Program-made: the position numbers and the translations under genes
The notes under the pieces: model-generated
Database searches by the model: none
Told to the model about the DNA's origin: nothing
Seen by the model: the letters and a program-made list of their open reading frames with translations, nothing else
Shown here: in pieces, positions 16,972-25,110 of the stretch
How the letters are laid out: each line of letters opens with the position of its first letter
How positions within the stretch are numbered: the first letter of the stretch is position 1
From: an uncultured Clostridia bacterium
GTDB taxonomy: Bacteria; Bacillota; Clostridia; Peptostreptococcales; Anaerovoracaceae
NCBI GenBank assembly: GCA_934277495.1
Contig: CAKQUI010000001.1
Span: 1 to 59,181 of the forward strand
Length of the DNA: 59,181 bases
Direction: 5' to 3'

Positions 16972-17904
16972 ATGCAGATAATCAACAGAAGGAACGGCAG
17001 GATAATATTTTTTGTTCTTGCTATGATGCTGGTCATGACACAGTTTTCATTTGCAGCACCACGGATCGATACAGACAGAGATGTATCTGTGACTATCAGG
17101 TACGTTAAAGACAATACTGCACTTGACGGCGCATCATTCAGCTTGTATAAGGTCGCAGATGTATCAGAATTCACGGAATTCACCCTTACAAAGGATTTTT
17201 CAGCCTACAGTGTGGATCTTGAATACAGCGACAGCGAAGGCTGGAGAGACCTTGCACAGACGCTGGACGGATATGTACAGCGTGACGGCATAAAAGCATA
17301 CAGGCAGGGTCGTACGGATTCAAACGGCAGACTTGTTTTTTCCGGTAATGGTATGAAACCGGGACTGTATCTGATAACAGGGGAAAAGTATACGAAGAAC
17401 GGCAGGATATACACAGCAGAGCCATCGCTCATATGTCTGCCTGACAGGAACAGCAGCGACAGGTGGGAATATGATCCGGTGATACAGCCGAAGTCATCTG
17501 TGGAAAGGATAAATACCGGCAGCGACCTGTCTGTTGTAAAGGTATGGAAAGACGGCGGCTCTTCAAAGCGGCCGGACAGTGTATCAGTTCAGCTCCTTAA
17601 AGACGGCAAGGTATATGATACAGTGACGCTCAGCGACAGTAACGACTGGAGATATACCTGGAAGAAACTTGACAGCAGCAGTTCGTGGAAAGCAGTCGAA
17701 AAGAAAGTACCTGTAGGATATAAAGTTACATCCGTCAGAGAAACGGACAAGTTTGTAATAACGAACACGATGAAGTCAAAGAATGATGAAGATGAAAAAC
17801 TGCCGCAGACTGGTGTGATGTGGTGGCCATGTCTGGTATTGTTCACAGCAGGGGCAATACTTACAGCAGCAGGCGTTGCAGGCAGGAAACGCAGAAGTAA
17901 ATAA
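16972..17904 (+). CDS. Minor (basal) pilin with Cna-B domain and LPQTG
   Basis: This 310-residue protein has a Sec signal peptide (about 1-26), an N-terminal SpaA-like domain (DGASFSLYKVADV), a Cna-B domain (about 180-265; VVKVWKDGGSSKRPDSVSV, with the Lys and later Glu of the isopeptide type) and LPQTG (277-281), a membrane segment and RKRRSK. Small size and a single Cna-B domain fit a basal pilin that ends the shaft and is handed to the cell wall. The second sortase begins five bases after its stop. Ribosome binding site: CAGGAGGGA. Confidence 0.88.
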   Translation: MQIINRRNGRIIFFVLAMMLVMTQFSFAAPRIDTDRDVSVTIRYVKDNTALDGASFSLYKVADVSEFTEFTLTKDFSAYSVDLEYSDSEGWRDLAQTLDGYVQRDGIKAYRQGRTDSNGRLVFSGNGMKPGLYLITGEKYTKNGRIYTAEPSLICLPDRNSSDRWEYDPVIQPKSSVERINTGSDLSVVKVWKDGGSSKRPDSVSVQLLKDGKVYDTVTLSDSNDWRYTWKKLDSSSSWKAVEKKVPVGYKVTSVRETDKFVITNTMKSKNDEDEKLPQTGVMWWPCLVLFTAGAILTAAGVAGRKRRSK

Positions 17905-17909
17905 CTGTC

Positions 17910-18542
17910 ATGAAAAGAAAAGATAGATATGGGAAAAAAAACAGGTTGATATGTGCTGGTGTAGCATTGATGATAATGTCTTTCGTATTTGCAGGATTCA
18001 ATCTGTGGGATGATTTCAGAGCAGGTCGCAGTGCATCGGATGCATTGCGGTCTGTCCTGGCACAGGCCGGCAGGCTCGATGATATGTCGGTGTTTCCGGA
18101 TATGGAGATGCCGACGGTGGAATCAGGTGGAATAAGATATATCGGAGAGCTGAGGGTCCCGGAGCTTGGGCTTGAACTACCGGTCATAAGCAGTCTGAGC
18201 AGTCAGTTTCTGAGAACAGCTCCCTGCAGATATTCAGGTTCAGCGTACAATGATACGATGGTCATTGCAGCACATAACTATATATCGCATTTTGGCAGGC
18301 TCAATCAGTTGTCACAGAACAGCGAGATCGTTTTTGTAGACGTTGGAGGAAATGAATTCGTTTATCGTGTGGCAGAACTGGAAGTGCTTCAGCCATATGA
18401 TGTAAAACAGATGAAAGAAAACGATCATGATCTTACATTGTTCACATGTACGATAGGCGGAAGGAGCAGAGTCACTGTGAGATGCGACAGGGATCAGTCG
18501 ACGGTATCCGGCTGCAATGGATATCTGTCTGACAGTAAATGA
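17910..18542 (+). CDS. Second sortase (single membrane segment)
   Basis: This 210-residue sortase has one N-terminal membrane segment (about 13-32) and no C-terminal anchor. Catalytic residues are His 122 (AAHNY), Cys 180 in TLFTC, and Arg 191 (VTVR). The lack of a second membrane segment separates it from class C; it resembles the short class A/D/E-like enzymes that attach proteins to peptidoglycan. In the operon it may anchor the finished pilus or process proteins with the non-LPxTG signals found at 6580 and 22251. The exact class is not resolved. Confidence 0.85.
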   Translation: MKRKDRYGKKNRLICAGVALMIMSFVFAGFNLWDDFRAGRSASDALRSVLAQAGRLDDMSVFPDMEMPTVESGGIRYIGELRVPELGLELPVISSLSSQFLRTAPCRYSGSAYNDTMVIAAHNYISHFGRLNQLSQNSEIVFVDVGGNEFVYRVAELEVLQPYDVKQMKENDHDLTLFTCTIGGRSRVTVRCDRDQSTVSGCNGYLSDSK

Positions 18543-18569
18543 TTAATGAGATACAAAAGGAGATGGGTT

Positions 18570-18857
18570 ATGAACAAGAGAGAGTTTATTTCAGTTGTTT
18601 CTGAAAATCTTGACATGACAAAGAAAGATGTAGCAGCAGTTGTAAATGAAACACTGTTTCAGATAACAGCTGCGTTATCAAACGGAGAGAAGGTACACTT
18701 CAGTGGATTCGGGTCGTTTCAGAGCCGTGTCAAGGACGCAAGGACTGCACGAAATCCAAAGACCGGCGAGGAGGTCGAAGTACCGGCATGCGTTGTACCT
18801 GTATTCAAAGCCGGCAGGATAATGAAGGACAGGCTCTCTTCGGAACAGCTTAGATAG
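18570..18857 (+). CDS. HU/IHF family DNA-binding protein
   Basis: This 95-residue nucleoid protein matches HU in length. It has the N-terminal helix pair (MNKREFISVVSENLDMTKKD), the VHFSGFGSFQ strand and the DNA-binding arm with RTARNPKTGEE. HU dimers bend DNA without strong sequence preference. The start at 18570 follows AAAAGGAGATGGG; an in-frame ATG at 18546 lacks a binding site. Its place as the last gene of a pilus operon is unusual. It may be a second HU copy that aids looping at the repeat-type operators, which is inference. Confidence 0.9.
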   Translation: MNKREFISVVSENLDMTKKDVAAVVNETLFQITAALSNGEKVHFSGFGSFQSRVKDARTARNPKTGEEVEVPACVVPVFKAGRIMKDRLSSEQLR

Positions 18858-18924
18858 CCGCAGAGAGCATATCGAAAATGATTATGTAATATCAACATTC
18901 AGATATAATGGATCAAAACCATTC

Positions 18925-18961
18925 GACTATCGCCGCTATTGTTGCATTAGCGGCGATAGTC
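18925..18961. terminator. Strong hairpin after the pilus operon
   Basis: GACTATCGCCGCT (18925-18937) and AGCGGCGATAGTC (18949-18961) form a perfect 13-bp stem with an 11-base loop. There is no T tail, so it may block decay or act as a weak terminator. Confidence 0.55.
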
Positions 18962-19103
18962 ATGTAAAGATATCTTTAAGAAAACAGAGACTGTCTTTAC
19001 AGGATTTGTCGAATAGTATAAAATATTGTGCAATGGAAAATACAGATGTATGATAAGCATGGAGATACAAGTTCTGCATCGTATGTGTACATCTGTCTTG
19101 ATT

Positions 19104-19123
19104 ACTGTGAATTCTGTCACAGT
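19104..19123 (+). promoter_or_regulatory. CRP/FNR-like palindrome upstream of the orphan response regulator
   Basis: ACTGTGA (19104-19110) and TCACAGT (19117-19123) form a perfect inverted repeat, TGTGA-N6-TCACA, 27 bases before the ATG at 19150. This is the geometry bound by Crp/Fnr-family proteins. TTGATT (19099-19104) and TATACG (19124) flank it as poor promoter elements. Confidence 0.45.
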
Positions 19124-19149
19124 ATACGGGGAAGTAAAGGAATTGTTTT

Positions 19150-19857
19150 ATGCGTATATCGATATGTGATGACAATATGATGTTTGCATCCAGAATAGAA
19201 GAGGTTATAGTCCATATGAAGATATTCGATGCGGAGACAGAGGTATTTTCGTCGGGAGAGGAACTTCTTGCATTTTGTGAGAAAGAGGACAATAGTCAGA
19301 TCTATTTTCTCGACATAGAAATGCCGGGACTCGACGGTATCGAAACTGCACGAAAGATCAGAGAAAACGACAGCAAAGCACTGATCATATTCATGACACA
19401 GTATCATGATCATGTGTATTCGGTTTTTGAAGTGCTTCCGTTCAGGTTCATGCGCAAACCGTTTACAGATGATGATGTCAGGAAGATAATGACAGCGTGT
19501 CTGGAACAGTTGAATCTTTCACAAAAGTATTATTTTTTCAGGTATGAACGCGTCCAGCATCAGATACCTTATGACGAAATAGTATATTTTGAAGGTCGCG
19601 GGCGTAAAGTATGTCTTCACAGTACATTAGGGGAATATGAGTATTATGAGAAAATATCAAGTGTTGCAGAAGATGTTGACAAAGAGGTCTTCTGCCGCAT
19701 ACATGTTTCCTTTATAGTCAATATGGATGCAGTAAGGGCTGTCAGAGATACAGAAGTCGAGCTGAGGGACGGAGTAGTGCTTCCTATCAGTAAAGCATAC
19801 AGACAGGAAGTCAAACAGTATCATCTGGAATATATGATGAGAAAAAGCGGGATGTAA
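19150..19857 (+). CDS. LytTR family response regulator (no adjacent kinase)
   Basis: This 235-residue regulator has a receiver domain (about 1-120, acidic pair CDDN, phospho-acceptor Asp 55 in YFLDIEMPG) and a LytTR DNA-binding domain (about 135-232; VYFEGRGRKVCLHS, FCRIHVSFIVNMDAVRAV). It is a close paralogue of the regulator at 27703, with the same start, receiver motifs and LytTR pattern, but no histidine kinase gene sits beside it. It could be phosphorylated by the kinase at 28415. Its position after the pilus operon makes it a candidate pilus regulator. Confidence 0.9.
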   Translation: MRISICDDNMMFASRIEEVIVHMKIFDAETEVFSSGEELLAFCEKEDNSQIYFLDIEMPGLDGIETARKIRENDSKALIIFMTQYHDHVYSVFEVLPFRFMRKPFTDDDVRKIMTACLEQLNLSQKYYFFRYERVQHQIPYDEIVYFEGRGRKVCLHSTLGEYEYYEKISSVAEDVDKEVFCRIHVSFIVNMDAVRAVRDTEVELRDGVVLPISKAYRQEVKQYHLEYMMRKSGM

Positions 19858-19911
19858 ACTGTTTTTTTGAAAGACACAAGGGAATCGCAGAAAGAGAAAT
19901 GGAGGTAGAAA

Positions 19912-20994
19912 ATGAGGTTTAAAAAAGAGGGAAAGAAAAAAAGGCATATCCTGCTGAAGGCAGTGGTAATAATGATACTGGCGGCTGCTGTACTGGCCGC
20001 AGGTGATATAGTGCTGAACCATGCAGGTAGCGGATACAGTGATCTTAGCAGTAAAGACCAGAGTCTGCTGAAAGAATACGACCGATATTACAAAGGAATA
20101 GTGAAAAAACCGGAATTCGAAGGGTATTCCCTTGCAGAAAAACCTGTGCTGCTTATGCTGAACGGCAGAACAGGAAGAGGATATCTGGTAAATCCGGTGA
20201 ATGACGTAAAAAGTATTTTCTGTCAGAAGATAGATATGCCGTCAGACTTCACCATAAATGTTTACAGGGTAAGCAGAACAGATCCGGATCTTATCGGGAT
20301 GAGGACGTTAGAATCTTTCAATACACCGGATATGGACAGGGTGTATGATGAAAGCAGGTATCATGTAGCAGGAAACAATGTGTATTTTGTGAGATATACT
20401 GAAAATGGTTCAGATAGCGAGCTGAATGATGATCATCTTACAGGTTTTCTGGCACATGAAGCATTCCACTACTATATGCAGAGAGAATGGCCGGGAGGTG
20501 GACGTTATTCGGCGGATCTGATAGGAAAAGAAGAGATAGAAGGTCTTAGTCGTAAATATGACATACTCACACGCATGAGTGAAAAGATGTCAGGTAAAAA
20601 CCCTGATATACAGTCTTTGAAAAAACTTGCTGAAGAATATGTGAAGAATGATAAAGAACGTATCAGTGAAAGCCCGGAACTGATGAAGGAAGAGCTTGCT
20701 ATGGAAACTGCAGAGGGCAGTGCAAGATATGTCGAAGGAATAGCTCTTGAAATCGGAGGATTCACTCAGACAGATATGGATTATAACAAAATGATGGGGC
20801 TTTACAGGAATGGCAGTATAAGCAAGGATCTGTTCACAAGCCAGGTGCCTTACTATGCAGGAGCACAGCTTTGCAGACTTATGGATCTGCTGGGGATAAA
20901 GGACTGGCAGAAGCAGCTGAATGCACAGACGAAATCAGATCCAGTGACCCTGTATGATATACTGGAAAAATACGTTACAAATGTTGAAAAATAA
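19912..20994 (+). CDS. Membrane-anchored HExxH zinc metallopeptidase-like protein
   Basis: This 360-residue protein has a basic N-terminus, a membrane segment (about 12-32) and an extracellular part containing FLAHEAFHYYMQREW (HEAFH = HExxH, two zinc-binding His and the catalytic Glu). A downstream METAEGSARYVEGIA could provide the third ligand (Glu), as in gluzincins. I do not recognise a named family. It may process surface proteins, pilins or peptides. Ribosome binding site GGAGG. It follows the orphan response regulator after 54 bases and may be cotranscribed with it. Confidence 0.7.
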   Translation: MRFKKEGKKKRHILLKAVVIMILAAAVLAAGDIVLNHAGSGYSDLSSKDQSLLKEYDRYYKGIVKKPEFEGYSLAEKPVLLMLNGRTGRGYLVNPVNDVKSIFCQKIDMPSDFTINVYRVSRTDPDLIGMRTLESFNTPDMDRVYDESRYHVAGNNVYFVRYTENGSDSELNDDHLTGFLAHEAFHYYMQREWPGGGRYSADLIGKEEIEGLSRKYDILTRMSEKMSGKNPDIQSLKKLAEEYVKNDKERISESPELMKEELAMETAEGSARYVEGIALEIGGFTQTDMDYNKMMGLYRNGSISKDLFTSQVPYYAGAQLCRLMDLLGIKDWQKQLNAQTKSDPVTLYDILEKYVTNVEK

Positions 20995-21129
20995 GGGCTG
21001 CAACTGACAGTTGCGCAAATATGCCAGCTCTGTGAGCACAAAAAAACAACGATGACAGAGATGCTTTCTTGATTTTATATCAGGAAAACCCTAAAGTGGA
21101 CTTGCGAGACGGAAAGGAGTCGGAAGCAA

Positions 21130-21816
21130 ATGGATTTCAGCACGCAGATAAAAAAACTGAGAAACGAAAAGAATCTTACTCAGCAGCAGATGGCAGAGCA
21201 GCTGGGAATATCGAGGCAGGCCGTATCCAGCTGGGAAAATGATCGCAGCCTGCCTGATATCGAAATGCTGATAATCATATCGAAGACTTTCGGCATAACT
21301 CTCGACGAGTTGATTTTAGGAGGAAATGATATGAACAACATGACACAGAAACTTATTAATGACGGTAAAGCAACAAGAAGAGCGAGGATGAACCTCATAA
21401 GCGTATGTATGGGAACGGGGCTGATGCTGATCGGTGCCATTTGTCTGATGGTAAGATCTACGATGTCTGCGGTCATAGATGCAGAAGGTGTTCTTCAGGA
21501 ACCGTTTTTCCTGGTACCATTAGCATTCCTGTTTTTCGCAGCCGGATTCATGGTATTCGCTGTGACCGGACTCAGTAACTTCGTTACTCTTGCATTGGGA
21601 AACGCTGGGGATGCAGCAGGATCAAGAAAAAAGTATCTTGGTATTTGCATCAGTGTACTGATGCTCGGCTTAGGAGGCTTTCTGGTATTGCTGTCTTCGA
21701 ATTCAGGAGCTGCTACAGCATTCCCGGGATTTGCAGTTATGATAGCAGCTGTTCTGATATTCATAGCAGTGATGATATGGAGCAGAGCATCACGCAGGAT
21801 GCATAACGAAGAATAA
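21130..21816 (+). CDS. XRE-family regulator with C-terminal membrane segments
   Basis: This 228-residue protein has an N-terminal lambda-repressor-like helix-turn-helix (about 4-62; LTQQQMAEQLGISRQAVSSW) and a C-terminal half with four hydrophobic segments (about 98-220). Such membrane-tethered XRE proteins are common in Firmicutes and often respond to envelope conditions; the ligand and target are unknown. Ribosome binding site GGAAAGGAG. It is transcribed toward a strong terminator at 21855-21893. Confidence 0.87.
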   Translation: MDFSTQIKKLRNEKNLTQQQMAEQLGISRQAVSSWENDRSLPDIEMLIIISKTFGITLDELILGGNDMNNMTQKLINDGKATRRARMNLISVCMGTGLMLIGAICLMVRSTMSAVIDAEGVLQEPFFLVPLAFLFFAAGFMVFAVTGLSNFVTLALGNAGDAAGSRKKYLGICISVLMLGLGGFLVLLSSNSGAATAFPGFAVMIAAVLIFIAVMIWSRASRRMHNEE

Positions 21817-21854
21817 ATGTTATCACGGTCATATTTAAATCAATATTAAAAAGG

Positions 21855-21893
21855 AAAACCGCTGGTCGTAGAATCATATGACCAGCGGTTTTT
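21855..21893 (+). terminator. Rho-independent terminator after the XRE gene
   Basis: AAAACCGCTGGTC (21855-21867) and GACCAGCGGTTTT (21880-21892) form a perfect 13-bp stem merging into the T run. Confidence 0.9.
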
Positions 21894-22057
21894 GAAAATA
21901 TAACGTTCCGCTATCCTGCCTTGCAGATCCTTATATATATATGTATGTTTTTTCAAAATATACTGCAGGAGGTACCCGGATACTGTAGCTGCAATGGTCA
22001 AAAGCTGCATACAAATGTCGTATCGTCATGTAGTGCAAGTAATTTTGACGATTTTTG

Positions 22058-22086
22058 TTGACTTTGTGAAAAAGTTACTTTAATAT
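22058..22086 (+). promoter_or_regulatory. Sigma-A promoter of the thioester adhesin gene
   Basis: TTGACT (22058-22063), 17 bp, TAATAT (22081-22086), in very A+T-rich surroundings. Confidence 0.7.
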
Positions 22087-22250
22087 TTAAATATTAAAAT
22101 AAAAAGTTTTGATTTATTATGTACGCTTGGCTATATGGCATCGGAGATATTTCATACATTGTCGGAGATGTATATATGTATACCGGAGTCAATGGAACTG
22201 ATATGTTCACGTATGCCAGGTGGAACAGTCTGAAGAGGAGAAGAACGGGT

Positions 22251-24812
22251 ATGGACAAAAAATTCAAACATCGAAGCAGGATGCTAATGGCTATTGTGGT
22301 CATGTTCGTTATGATCGCAACTGGAGCAGTACCGGCAGTATCATATGCAGATGATACCAAGTATGATGGCTACCTTGATACTAATGCAATGAGAGGATTG
22401 CCACTTTATGTGAGCCCACAGGGGAGCAGAGATTATGGAGAAGTAGCCTATTGTTTCAACTTCAATAAGCATTTTCCAAATGAACGAGGCTCATCAGCAA
22501 ATAAATTCTCTCATTATATCAAAAAAGAGGGAACAGCTGCCAATTTTGTAGCTATGGCAGAGACGCCGAGACTGGATGAGTCTTTGAGTGGCGATGCACA
22601 GTCGGAAGATTTCAGAGCAAAGGTGCTGCGTGTCCTGTACAATGGATATCCGATGGACAAGGCAGGTCTTAAAGCCAAATATGGTGCAGATGACTGGGAG
22701 CTGCGTTTTGCAACGCAGTGTGCTGTGTGGTATTTCACAGATTCGAAGGCAATAGATGCAAGTGGGACTGATTCCGGAGCAGTAATGCAGATCCGCCAGG
22801 AACTTGTGAAACTGGCTGAGACAACGGTTCTGCCTGACAATTTCAAGCTGGACATATATGAACCGCAGAATGTGACTGACTCGAAAGGTTACCAGAACCT
22901 GCTTTCAACAGGTATATACTACGGAACTGATGTAGACAAACCTGTAGAACCGGAAAAAACAGAAGTAAGTATCAGCAAGACAGCAGTCGGAAGCAGCAGC
23001 CAGCTTTCAGGGGCAGAACTGAAAATAGTCGAAGGAGATTCGGAGTCAGGAACGACAGTAGAATCATGGACGAGTACATCGGCAGTGAAGAAAGTTTCAC
23101 TGAAGGCAGGCACATATACGCTGGTTGAGGTATCAGCGCCGTCAGATTATAAAATAGCTGACCCGATCACTTTCAGAGTGACCGACAAAGGCAGCGTAGA
23201 AATAAAGAACGGAAACACATGGACAGCAGCGGCAGGCAGCACTGTACATATGGAGGATGAAGAAGAGGCTCCGGAAAAGGTCAGCATCGGTGTATCGAAG
23301 ACATGGAATGACAATAATGATCAGGATGGTCTGAGAGCAAACAGCATTACAGTGAGACTGCTGGCAGATAATGAAAAGACAAATAAAACTGTGGTTCTTA
23401 GTGAAGCTAACCAATGGAAAGGGACGTTCAGTGATCTGGACAAGACAGGTGCGAATGATAAAGATATCGAGTACACGGTCGAAGAGGATGCAGTGGCAGG
23501 ATACAAATCAGAGGTGACAGGAACAGCTGAAAGAGGCTTCACGATAGAGAACAGCCATACGACGGAGAAGACGACAGTGGCAGGAAGCAAGACGTGGAGC
23601 GACAGAGGCGACAATGACGGAAAGAGACCGGAAAGCATCACAGTGAGACTGCACAAGGACGGTCAGGAGATAGCCTCGAAGACAGTGACAGAGAAAGACA
23701 ACTGGAGCTGGGAATTCACAGGACTGGACAAATACAGAGACAAGGGAACAGAAGTCGTATACACGATAACAGAAGATGCAGTAGACGGATACACATCAGA
23801 AGTGAACAACTACGACATCGAGAACAAGTATGCGCCAGAGAAGACCAGCGTATCAGTGACAAAAGCATGGAGCGACAGCAATGACCAGGACGGAGTAAGA
23901 CCGAACGACATCAGAGTATATCTGGTGGCAGATAACGAACAGACCGAAAAGAGCATAGTACTGTCAGAGGGAAACAACTGGTCAGGAGAGTTCACAGACC
24001 TTGAAAAATACAAGGACAAGAAAGAGATCAGATACACGGTCAAAGAAGAAGCAGTTGATAAATATGACACTGTAGTGACAGGAACAGCTGAAAGAGGCTT
24101 CACGATAGAGAACAGCCATACGCCGGAGAAGACGGCAGTGGCAGGAAGCAAGACGTGGAGCGACAGAGGCGACAATGACGGAAAGAGACCGGAAAGCATC
24201 ACAGTGAGACTGCACAAGGACGGTCAGGAGATAGCCTCGAAGACAGTGACAGAGAAAGACAACTGGAGCTGGGAATTCACAGGACTGGACAAATACAGAG
24301 ACAAGGGAACAGAAGTCGTATACACGATAACAGAAGATGCAGTAGACGGATACACATCAGAAGTGAACAACTACGACATCGAGAACAAGTATGCGCCAGA
24401 GAAGACCAGCGTATCAGTGACAAAAGCATGGAACGACAGCAATGACAGAGACAAGAAGAGACCTGGAAGCATCGAAGTGGTACTTTATGCAGATGGAGAA
24501 GAGACAGATCAGACACTGACGATAAGAGAAGCCGACAAATGGACAGGCACATTCAATGATCTCGACAAGTACAAAGACAAAAAAGAGATTAAATATACAG
24601 TCCGTGAAAAGAGCGTGAAAGGATATGAATCAGTCATCAAAGGAGATGCAAAGATGGGATACACAGTTACGAATTCACATAATGCAGCTCCGGTGAAGGG
24701 CACAAAAACAGGAGATGACAGTATGATGGTACTGTACATGATCATCATGCTGGCAGCAATGGCAGGAGCAGTTGCAGTACTTACTGTAAGAAGCAGAAAC
24801 AGGACAAACTGA
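22251..24812 (+). CDS. Thioester-domain (TQxA) adhesin with repeated Cna-B domains
   Basis: This 853-residue surface protein has a signal peptide (about 1-36). A thioester domain follows (about 45-225) in which Cys 68 (YCFN) and Gln 156 (TQCAVW) would form the internal thioester that bonds covalently to host or surface targets. Next come a SpaA domain (about 240-340) and five to six Cna-B domains, including a near-identical duplicated block. The end has KTGDDSMMVLY, a membrane segment and a basic tail: a sorting layout without LPxTG. The start at 22251 follows AAGAGGAGAAG. A separate promoter and terminator make it a single-gene unit. Confidence 0.88.
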   Translation: MDKKFKHRSRMLMAIVVMFVMIATGAVPAVSYADDTKYDGYLDTNAMRGLPLYVSPQGSRDYGEVAYCFNFNKHFPNERGSSANKFSHYIKKEGTAANFVAMAETPRLDESLSGDAQSEDFRAKVLRVLYNGYPMDKAGLKAKYGADDWELRFATQCAVWYFTDSKAIDASGTDSGAVMQIRQELVKLAETTVLPDNFKLDIYEPQNVTDSKGYQNLLSTGIYYGTDVDKPVEPEKTEVSISKTAVGSSSQLSGAELKIVEGDSESGTTVESWTSTSAVKKVSLKAGTYTLVEVSAPSDYKIADPITFRVTDKGSVEIKNGNTWTAAAGSTVHMEDEEEAPEKVSIGVSKTWNDNNDQDGLRANSITVRLLADNEKTNKTVVLSEANQWKGTFSDLDKTGANDKDIEYTVEEDAVAGYKSEVTGTAERGFTIENSHTTEKTTVAGSKTWSDRGDNDGKRPESITVRLHKDGQEIASKTVTEKDNWSWEFTGLDKYRDKGTEVVYTITEDAVDGYTSEVNNYDIENKYAPEKTSVSVTKAWSDSNDQDGVRPNDIRVYLVADNEQTEKSIVLSEGNNWSGEFTDLEKYKDKKEIRYTVKEEAVDKYDTVVTGTAERGFTIENSHTPEKTAVAGSKTWSDRGDNDGKRPESITVRLHKDGQEIASKTVTEKDNWSWEFTGLDKYRDKGTEVVYTITEDAVDGYTSEVNNYDIENKYAPEKTSVSVTKAWNDSNDRDKKRPGSIEVVLYADGEETDQTLTIREADKWTGTFNDLDKYKDKKEIKYTVREKSVKGYESVIKGDAKMGYTVTNSHNAAPVKGTKTGDDSMMVLYMIIMLAAMAGAVAVLTVRSRNRTN
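23514..24448 (+). repeat. Near-identical internal repeat in the adhesin gene
   Basis: About 375 bp starting at 23514 recurs at 24075 (offset 561 bp, 187 codons) with only a few base changes by eye. Each copy covers a full Cna-B domain and the start of the next. Such exact repeats permit copy-number change by recombination. Confidence 0.85.
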
Positions 24813-24852
24813 TACAAAATATCTTTTAAATAATACGTGATCACGTTATACT

Positions 24853-24887
24853 GAGAGATGCATCAGAACAGATGCATCTCTCTTTTT
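24853..24887 (+). terminator. Rho-independent terminator of the adhesin gene
   Basis: GAGAGATGCATC (24853-24864) and GATGCATCTCTC (24871-24882) are perfectly paired, followed by TTTTT. Confidence 0.93.
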
Positions 24888-24986
24888 GTGAAGAATTCAT
24901 GCGAAAAGTCCTTTTGCAGGGGCAGATCCAGCAGGCATGATACTGCATAGATGACCTGATAAAAGCTCCGAAAGAATAATATGCAG

Positions 24987-25054
24987 CCAAAAATAACATA
25001 TTGACCCACCAAAAATGTTAATTAGAAAAACAACCATACTTCAGCCTGTATAAT
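24987..25054 (+). promoter_or_regulatory. LytTR-type operator and promoter of the YxeA/ABC operon
   Basis: CCAAAAATAACAT starts at 24987 and CCAAAAATGTTAA at 25009 (22-bp offset). TATAAT is at 25049-25054, exactly 40 bp after the start of the second copy. No -35 box is present. The half-site and spacing match the pilus promoter at 9098-9177, so one regulator probably serves both. Confidence 0.8.
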
Positions 25055-25110
25055 GATGACATCAGAAAGAAACAAAGACGTAAACGCATAATAAAAGGAG
25101 GAATAACATT

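Larger units (their letters stand above)
21817..22250. other. Intergenic region and long leader of the thioester adhesin
   Basis: It contains the terminator at 21855-21893, a consensus-like promoter at 22058-22086 and about 158 bases of leader before the adhesin start. An in-frame open stretch from ATG 22119 has no ribosome binding site and is hydrophobic/aromatic, unlike a signal peptide. No known riboswitch was recognised in the leader. Confidence 0.6.

Noticed and set aside
22119..22250. Upstream extension of the thioester adhesin
   Set aside because: No ribosome binding site at 22119, and the 44 extra residues precede a normal signal peptide starting at 22251.
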